Of a stretch of 60,249 nucleotides of DNA, positions 54,437-60,249 are shown piece by piece. The stretch covers positions 1 through 60,249 of the forward strand of contig NZ_JAUOPD010000020.1 of assembly GCF_030546745.1 (NCBI RefSeq). The letters run 5' to 3'. Source of the DNA: Thalassotalea sp. 1_MG-2023. Its GTDB lineage: Bacteria > Pseudomonadota > Gammaproteobacteria > Enterobacterales > Alteromonadaceae. Each line of letters opens with the position of its first letter. Position 1 is the stretch's first letter. The translations under genes were made by a program, and so were the position numbers. The notes beneath the pieces are model-generated. The model saw only the letters and a program-made list of their open reading frames with translations. It did no database searches and had not been told where the DNA came from.

Positions 54437-57400
54437 ATGTCATCTAAAACATTTAAAAAAGGCGTGTTAGCGAGTTCAATCGCTATGGTTCTTGCTGGTG
54501 GTGCTGCGCCATTAGCAATGGCTGAGCAAGGCGCTAATCAAGACGTAGAAGTAATTGAAGTGACGGGTATCCGTGGCTCAACAAAAGCAAGTATAAACGG
54601 TAAGCGTTTCGCTGATTCGCAAGTAGACGGTATTGCCGCAGAAGATATTGGTAAATTACCTGATGTAACTATTACTGATTCACTACAGCGTATTTCAGGT
54701 GTACAGGTTGAGCGTACCGCTGGTGAAGGTGGACCAGTTCAAATTCGTGGCCTACCTCAAATTGACACCACTATGAATGGCGAATCATTCTTATCAGCAA
54801 CCACTATTGATAGTTCAGGTGCTGATTTAGGTGATTTACCTGCACAGTTGTTCTCGGGAGTTGATGTATATAAATCAGCTACTTCAGATAATGTGGCTCA
54901 AGGTATTGCTGGTGCAATCGATCTAAAAACGCGTCGTCCGTTTGATATGGATGACGGTTGGACATTTGCTGCAGGCGCTGAAGCAACGCGTGGCTCTATT
55001 ACCAAAGAAACTGATCCTACGTTACACGGTTTAGCTTCATACAACGATGGTAAGTTTGGTTTCTTAATTTCTGCAGTTCATACTGACTTAACGTTGGCAA
55101 CGGACTACAACGGTCACAATGATACCTCTGAAAACGGCGGTGTAGGCTGGACCGGTGGTAACGGCGGTGCAGATTGGACTAACGGCGGCTCTGTGGTTTC
55201 AGGTGTTAACACAATGGTACCGCACGGTTTTACTGCATTTAGTAAAACAGAAGAGCGTGAACGTAAAGCATTGCAAGTATCAGCTCAACTTGATTTAGGT
55301 GAAGGTTTTACCTTAACGTCTGATTATTTTTACACTAATCAAGACCGCTTTAACTCTCGTTCTGGTTTCAACCATAACTCTCGCTGGCAAGGTAATGCAG
55401 GCTATGCTTTTGCAACGAATGGTACCGGCGATACATGGACGGATGTAAATGGCAACCCATGGGAAGCTGTTGATGCCTTTAGAATGCTACCTAACCGTAT
55501 GCAAACGTTCACTCAAGTGAATATTAATGAAGAGAAGTCTCATAACTTTAACCTTCAATTAGATTACGATAATGGTGGTGCTTTAACCGGTCAAGTGCGT
55601 GCTACTTCAGCGCGTGCGACAGCTAAAATGCGTCACGGCTATGGTGAAGGCGATATCATGAGTGTTGATACTGGTGCTGTAGTATTAGGCCCTGGTGGTT
55701 TTACATCTGCTCAATATTGTAATGATGATAATAATATCATTGGTGATGACGGCGGTTGTTTTGGTCAGTACTCTCAAGGTATCGAGCAAAATGATTTTTA
55801 TATCACTCATGACGCTTCAGGTGCGCATCCAACGTTTGGTGGTTTTGACCAAGTTGTTCAGGGTGGTAAAGGCCCTAGGTCAGTTGCTGATTATATGGCG
55901 GATATGGATTCATACCACATTGGTGCATTTTCATCAGAAGGTAACACTGATGATACTGGTGAGATGCAGACTATTAGTACGAAGTGGAACTATGCGTTAG
56001 AAGATAACGATGTTATCACCAGTGTTGATTTTGGTGTTCGTTATAGTAAGCGTACTATTGACCATGACCAATTTACTTATACATCTGATTTTGGTAATGG
56101 CTGTGATATTGCACAATGGAAAGCAGTTGACCAAAATTATAATGGTGACGTTGACCCAGTGACGGGCGGTGCAAGTGATAATCCTTGTTACGGTTTAGAG
56201 GGTACAGGTGAGTGGTTAACTGAAGATGCTGTTGATATTAATGGCAATCCTGTTATGCGTCCTGGTGATGCAGATGGTGACGGTGAAGTAAGTAGCGGTG
56301 AAGTCGTACAGCGTATGTCTGGTGAGTGGATGCCATATTCATTACTACCACCGACACGTTTAGACCAACATACAACCGTATCTTGGCAAGATAACTTTGG
56401 TAGTGTTCAAGGTATTCCAGGTATTTGGGTGATTGACCCAAGTAACTTCCGTGACCCACGTCAATTCCATTTAGATACCTTTGGTAATGTTGCACGTACC
56501 GAAAACGGTGGTTCGACTTACGATGTAGGTTTAGATGAGCTTTCTTATTTTGTTCAGGTGAACTTTGAATATGAAAACTTGAGCGGTAATATTGGTCTTA
56601 AAGTGATTGAAACTGACCTTTACGTGAAACAGAACCTAGTAGGTCCTAACTTACCACATTCAGGTTTAGGTCCAGATATTGGTGATTCTGTTACAGAGCG
56701 TACGTATAGAGACGAACTACCGTCAATTAACTTAGCATATCAAGCTGCTGATGATGTGGTATTACGTGCAGCATACTCTGAAAACATGCAGCCGTTGAAC
56801 ATGGCCCAGTGGGGCGCAGGTAAAACCGTTGGTTTAGTGTTCAACGAAGCTTGTAACTGTATGCGTGTTGAAAGGGGTTCTTTGAACGGTAACCCGGCGT
56901 TAAACCCATGGCGCTCAGAAAACTGGTCATTATCAGCTGAGTGGTATGCTGGCGAAGCATCAATGTTCTATGTCGCAACATATGGCATTGATATCGCAAG
57001 CTTTACAACGGGTGATACCATTATGGTTGATGAGCCAGATTCAGATGGCGTAAGACGTGGTCCACATCCTTTCTCTGCGAACGTTCAAGGCGAAGGTGGT
57101 GATGTATCAGGCTTCGAACTTGGTAGTAAAGTCGCATTTAGTGATTTCTTGGGTGAAGATAGTATCCTTGCGAATGTTGGTGTGGATGTAAACTACACTT
57201 ACAGTGATAGCTCTCGCGAAGACAGAGCCATTGATGGTAGTGAATTACCATTTGAGGGGATGTCAGAAGATACGTATAACGCAGTAGTATGGTATGAAAA
57301 CGATACGTTCTCAGCACGTTTAGCGTGGAACTCTCGTAGTCCTCGTTTAATTACGACGGGCTCTCCAGGCGCATTATATCAAGATGATTACTCACAATTA

Positions 57401-57565
57401 GACATCAATGCGACATATAACTTCAGCGATGATATTTCGTTCTATATCAATGGTTCGAACATTACAGAAGAAATTCAACAAACTTATATTCATGTACCGG
57501 CTCAAAAAGCCTTCCAAAATGAATATGAAGCACGTTGGACTGTTGGTACACGCGTTAAGTTCTAA
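54437..57565 (+). CDS. TonB-dependent outer-membrane receptor (carbohydrate type)
   Basis: 1042 aa from the ATG at 54437; AAGGGA precedes it. Signal peptide about 1-30 (ending ALAMAEQ), then the TonB box region (VIEVTGIRGSTKAS), plug domain about 50-170 (IGKLPDVTITDSLQRISGVQ), and a 22-strand barrel ending with GTRVKF. The family is the Caulobacter/Alteromonas carbohydrate type, which imports oligosaccharides with ExbBD-TonB energy. Residues 611-622 (DADGDGEVSSGE) form a canonical EF-hand loop in an extracellular segment. Two operators upstream and a halogenase gene downstream tie it to the LacI regulon. Confidence 0.97.
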   Translation: MSSKTFKKGVLASSIAMVLAGGAAPLAMAEQGANQDVEVIEVTGIRGSTKASINGKRFADSQVDGIAAEDIGKLPDVTITDSLQRISGVQVERTAGEGGPVQIRGLPQIDTTMNGESFLSATTIDSSGADLGDLPAQLFSGVDVYKSATSDNVAQGIAGAIDLKTRRPFDMDDGWTFAAGAEATRGSITKETDPTLHGLASYNDGKFGFLISAVHTDLTLATDYNGHNDTSENGGVGWTGGNGGADWTNGGSVVSGVNTMVPHGFTAFSKTEERERKALQVSAQLDLGEGFTLTSDYFYTNQDRFNSRSGFNHNSRWQGNAGYAFATNGTGDTWTDVNGNPWEAVDAFRMLPNRMQTFTQVNINEEKSHNFNLQLDYDNGGALTGQVRATSARATAKMRHGYGEGDIMSVDTGAVVLGPGGFTSAQYCNDDNNIIGDDGGCFGQYSQGIEQNDFYITHDASGAHPTFGGFDQVVQGGKGPRSVADYMADMDSYHIGAFSSEGNTDDTGEMQTISTKWNYALEDNDVITSVDFGVRYSKRTIDHDQFTYTSDFGNGCDIAQWKAVDQNYNGDVDPVTGGASDNPCYGLEGTGEWLTEDAVDINGNPVMRPGDADGDGEVSSGEVVQRMSGEWMPYSLLPPTRLDQHTTVSWQDNFGSVQGIPGIWVIDPSNFRDPRQFHLDTFGNVARTENGGSTYDVGLDELSYFVQVNFEYENLSGNIGLKVIETDLYVKQNLVGPNLPHSGLGPDIGDSVTERTYRDELPSINLAYQAADDVVLRAAYSENMQPLNMAQWGAGKTVGLVFNEACNCMRVERGSLNGNPALNPWRSENWSLSAEWYAGEASMFYVATYGIDIASFTTGDTIMVDEPDSDGVRRGPHPFSANVQGEGGDVSGFELGSKVAFSDFLGEDSILANVGVDVNYTYSDSSREDRAIDGSELPFEGMSEDTYNAVVWYENDTFSARLAWNSRSPRLITTGSPGALYQDDYSQLDINATYNFSDDISFYINGSNITEEIQQTYIHVPAQKAFQNEYEARWTVGTRVKF
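56267..56302 (+). other. EF-hand-type calcium loop in the TonB receptor
   Basis: Codons for DADGDGEVSSGE: Asp at 1, 3 and 5, Gly at 6, Val at 8, Glu at 12, the consensus Ca2+-binding loop, in a long extracellular region between barrel strands. Confidence 0.7.
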
Positions 57566-57590
57566 TCGAACAACTCTGGACTGAATCAAA

Positions 57591-57617
57591 AACCGTCGCT
57601 TATGCGGCGGTTTTTTT
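57591..57617 (+). terminator. Terminator of the TonB receptor
   Basis: AACCGTCGC/GCGGCGGTT stem with a TTAT loop (one G-T pair) and seven Ts. It separates the receptor from the halogenase, which then must have its own promoter (57618-57767) or depend on read-through. Confidence 0.9.
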
Positions 57618-57767
57618 ATCTATATAATGTAAAACACACTATTACAATATCGAGCTTAATCAAATAAGCGTTAAATGATGTTAATTTATATATGACTGCA
57701 TGCTAGGGTAGTACTTAGTCATGTAGAAATTTGTAGGACAGTCTGTGCTGTGTAAGTAGGTAATTAG

Positions 57768-59294
57768 ATGAAAGAACAAAAAAAACATGTTAATTCAATT
57801 GTTATTGTTGGTGGTGGTACCGCAGGTTGGATGACGGCAGCTGCATTAAGTCATCACTTTACTAAAAAAGACGTTAACATCACATTGGTTGAATCTTCTC
57901 AAATTGGTACTATTGGTGTAGGTGAAGCAACAATCCCAACCTTGAGACGCTTCTATGGTAAATTGGGACTGACAGATCTTGATGTATTAAAAGCGACAGC
58001 GGCAACATGCAAGTTGGGCATTGAGTTTCAAGACTGGCATAAACTAGATAATTCCTTTATTCATCCTTTTGGTATTTATGGACAAGGCACCAAAGATGTC
58101 GACTTTCATCATTATTGGTTGCGTCACAAGCAAACCGATAAAGCATCACCTTTTGCAGACTTTTCTTTAGGCGTTCAGCTCGCTAAAGAGAATAAATTTG
58201 CTTTGCCAAGTACTAAACCTGAAAGCCAATTAGAAATTTTCGACTGGGCTTTACATTTTGACGCTGCATTATTTGCGAAACTAATGAGGGAATATTCTGA
58301 AAACAATGGAACAAACCTAATTGATGGTAAAATTGTTGATGTGGTTACATGTGAAGAAAGTGGCACGATAAAACAAGTCGTATTAGAAAATAATATGATC
58401 GTTGAAGGTGATCTGTTTATTGATTGTTCGGGTTTTAAAGGGTTACTCATTGATAAAGCGTTAAATGTAGGTTACCAAGACTGGAGTGACTGGTTATTTT
58501 GTGATCGTGCCGTTGCTGTGCAGAGCGAGTCAACATCAGCGCCTAGTGCACGAACTGTTTCTAAAGCACATCAGGCAGGTTGGCAATGGAAAATTCCTTT
58601 ACAGCACCGACAGGGAAATGGTCACGTCTATGCGAGTAACTATATTGACGACCAATCAGCACTTGATACGCTAATAGCAAATATTGACGGTAAACTATTG
58701 CATGACCCCCGTTCGTTTACCTTTACCCCAGGGCGACGCGAAAAAGCTTGGCATAAAAACTGTGTTGCTATTGGCCTTTCTTCCGGCTTCTTAGAACCTC
58801 TTGAATCTACAAGTATTGCCTTGGTTGAAACAGCGATAGAAAAGCTAATTCAATCATTAGATACACTGAACTATAACTCAGATACTGCTGAACAGTTTAA
58901 CCAAAAGACAGTGTTGGAATATGAACGAGTGCGAGATTTCCTAATTTTACATTACCAATCAACACAACGTACTGATTCGCCATTTTGGCGTGATTGTCAA
59001 CAAATGAAGTTACCAGAAATGTTACAAGAAAAGGTTGATATTTATAAACAGACTGGCGAAATAAAGCGTTATCCATTTGAGATTTTTGGTAAAGATAGTT
59101 GGTTAGCTATTTTTGATGGCTTTGAAATTTATCCGCAGAGCTATAATAAAAAGGCAGATAATATGCCGATAGAGTACTTAAATAAGAGTTTACATTACAT
59201 GCAACAACGTATAAGCCATTCAGTAAACAACGCTCTATCACACGGAGAATTTTTAAAAAAACACTGTCAATTTGAAGCAATAATAAAATCTTAG
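57768..59294 (+). CDS. Flavin-dependent halogenase homologue (tryptophan 7-halogenase family)
   Basis: 508 aa (PrnA 538). FAD site IVIVGGGTAGWMTAAALS at residues 11-28. Catalytic Lys82 in ATCKLGIEFQDW aligns with PrnA Lys79, and Glu346 in LEPLESTSIALVE with PrnA Glu346. The halogenase signature WxWxIP is present at 272-277 (WQWKIP). So chemistry (HOCl generated from FADH2, O2 and chloride/bromide) is possible. The substrate-binding residues are not those of tryptophan enzymes as far as I can see. Genes like this sit beside TonB receptors and CAZyme regulators in Alteromonadales; the substrate is not established. No flavin reductase is adjacent. Confidence 0.93.
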   Translation: MKEQKKHVNSIVIVGGGTAGWMTAAALSHHFTKKDVNITLVESSQIGTIGVGEATIPTLRRFYGKLGLTDLDVLKATAATCKLGIEFQDWHKLDNSFIHPFGIYGQGTKDVDFHHYWLRHKQTDKASPFADFSLGVQLAKENKFALPSTKPESQLEIFDWALHFDAALFAKLMREYSENNGTNLIDGKIVDVVTCEESGTIKQVVLENNMIVEGDLFIDCSGFKGLLIDKALNVGYQDWSDWLFCDRAVAVQSESTSAPSARTVSKAHQAGWQWKIPLQHRQGNGHVYASNYIDDQSALDTLIANIDGKLLHDPRSFTFTPGRREKAWHKNCVAIGLSSGFLEPLESTSIALVETAIEKLIQSLDTLNYNSDTAEQFNQKTVLEYERVRDFLILHYQSTQRTDSPFWRDCQQMKLPEMLQEKVDIYKQTGEIKRYPFEIFGKDSWLAIFDGFEIYPQSYNKKADNMPIEYLNKSLHYMQQRISHSVNNALSHGEFLKKHCQFEAIIKS

Positions 59295-59754
59295 TCGTTA
59301 CTTCTGTAAATAATATGAAAAAGTAGACAATCCAATAAAATCGTTACTATGAGGGAAGGAACTTCCTATTGAATTACTGCAGGGGTTCTTATATAGCCTC
59401 AGGTATGTGTTGTTCTAAATTATTATTGTTATTAGGGTTAAGTTGCTTTTTTAGTTTTTCGTATAATTTTTTGTTACTATAATTTCAATATACACAATGT
59501 ATTGGTTAGTTAATTCAGTCGGTATGACTATGATATTTTTTGTTGTTTAAAAGTTCAATTAGCCTAACTTTACTTCTAGAGTAACCTATAATTCAACCAA
59601 GCTATATTATGAAACTTGGAATTTATTTATGTGTATGCTACGTTAGCAATGTCAAATCAATAAATTTTATTTTAATGTGTTAACGCAATGGATTGCGAAT
59701 GTACTTTATGCGTATCCGAATTGTGACAACAAGAATAATAACAGGTATGCAAAC
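59295..59754. other. Gene-free region before the fibronectin-III gene
   Basis: 460 bases, AT-rich; no ORF with support, no RNA gene and no repeat seen. The promoter of the last gene should lie within it. Confidence 0.5.
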
Positions 59755-60249
59755 ATGTTTTATTATAAATTCATTAAACCCTCGCATTTACTATTTTTTT
59801 GTTTACTAACGATGACAGCGCTGTCTTTTGGTGCTAGTGCAGAAATAACAGCAACACCAAACCCGAGTAACGATGGTAATTTCACTCTTTCTTGGGAGGG
59901 AGATTGGAATGCACAGAGTTATCAAGTGTATGAAACGGGACCTAATAACTCAAAACGCCAAATTGGATTTAATCTGGGTCAGAGAAGTTTGCCATTAACC
60001 GGACGGGCGCCTGGTACTTGGTACTATGAAGTAACTTATGTCATTTCAGGGGCTCCGGTCACGCGTAAAGAAACTGGTAGTGTGACGGTTGTCGCCGCTG
60101 CTCCAAGTATACCGAGCAGCCTTTCTGTACCGTCAAGCGATTCAGATGGTGGTTTTACTGTCAGTTGGGGAGCATCGTCAGGTACAGTAACCAAGTATGA
60201 GTTATATCGTAATAACTCACTAGTTTATTCAGGAATGAGCAGAAGTCGT
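59755..60249 (+). CDS. Exported fibronectin-type-III repeat protein, 5' part
   Basis: Open from the ATG at 59755 to the window end (165 codons, no stop). N-terminal signal peptide about residues 1-31 (SHLLFFCLLTMTALSFGASA, cleavage before EI). The mature part starts with one FN3-like domain (about 35-115, with SWEGDWNAQSYQVYE and GTWYYEVTYV) and a second begins (about 122, PSIPSSLSVPSSDSDG, ELYRNN). Such modules are common on secreted glycoside hydrolases and lyases, which would fit the upstream uptake genes; the catalytic part is outside the window. A perfect LacI-type operator lies inside the signal-peptide codons. Confidence 0.85.
   Translation, partial: MFYYKFIKPSHLLFFCLLTMTALSFGASAEITATPNPSNDGNFTLSWEGDWNAQSYQVYETGPNNSKRQIGFNLGQRSLPLTGRAPGTWYYEVTYVISGAPVTRKETGSVTVVAAAPSIPSSLSVPSSDSDGGFTVSWGASSGTVTKYELYRNNSLVYSGMSRSR
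59813..59826. promoter_or_regulatory. LacI-type operator, copy 4, intragenic
   Basis: TGACAGCGCTGTCT, with the same 12-base core GACAGCGCTGTC as copy 3, 58 bp inside the coding sequence of the FN3 protein. It could act as a roadblock operator or be codon coincidence (M-T-A-L-S). Confidence 0.55.

Noticed and set aside
57730-57760. GACAGTCTGTGCTGTG before the halogenase as a fifth LacI operator
   Set aside because: The halves are not symmetric and the CG centre is missing, so it does not fit the dyad of the four accepted sites.

Overview
The window is a chromosomal segment of an AT-rich marine gammaproteobacterium, most likely Alteromonadales and close to Colwelliaceae (Colwellia/Thalassotalea type). 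The basis is the gene repertoire: FabY-type ketoacyl synthase, TyrRS of the TyrZ type, an ssb with a Gln-rich linker, a BigR/persulfide operon, a Caulobacter-type TonB receptor paired with a flavin halogenase, and lone CbiB-like and TRIC genes next to mtnN. The taxon is inferred; no rRNA or tRNA gene is visible.

Layout. 0-3.2 kb: 3' end of tuf, a second diverged tuf tail with its own terminator, a paired hairpin repeat and several copies of a REP-like palindrome, around a small exported protein and an ECF42-type sigma factor with its DGPF partner. 3.2-15.9 kb: mostly housekeeping genes (exported leucyl aminopeptidase, uvrA, YajR-like MFS, Gre-like protein, small outer-membrane protein, fadH, pssA, an SMP-30-like protein). 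15.9-22.7 kb: accessory island with a HAD nucleotidase, an 82-aa orphan, an overlapping SMC-like ATPase/membrane protein pair, a dead IS3 remnant and a giant DUF2339 membrane protein. 22.7-36.8 kb: ssb, thioesterase, amidohydrolase, anmK-mepM (cell-wall recycling), tyrS, small envelope proteins, and an operon mtnN-CbiB-like-rhodanese-TRIC.

36.9-39.6 kb is a sulfur-stress locus: a BigR/SqrR-type repressor diverges from a metallo-beta-lactamase-fold persulfide dioxygenase-like enzyme, a split YeeE/YedE transporter and a DUF442 phosphatase, with a 17-bp dyad in the shared promoter. 39.6-52.6 kb: hybrid histidine kinase, dimeric dUTPase, GlxA-type regulator divergent from fabY, a transglutaminase-like exported protein, a DmdC/FadE-like acyl-CoA dehydrogenase, GST, and a plsC-rraB-small membrane protein operon.

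52.6-60.2 kb is a probable carbohydrate-uptake regulon: a LacI-type repressor, a TonB-dependent receptor with an EF-hand loop, a flavin-dependent halogenase homologue with its catalytic residues, and a fibronectin-III protein cut by the window end. Four copies of a TGACAgCGcTGTCA-like dyad occur here: upstream of lacI, twice upstream of the receptor, and inside the start of the last gene.

The best candidates for something undescribed are the ATPase/membrane pair at 17.0-19.0 kb, the halogenase inside a sugar regulon, and the duplicated tuf tail with its structured repeats.
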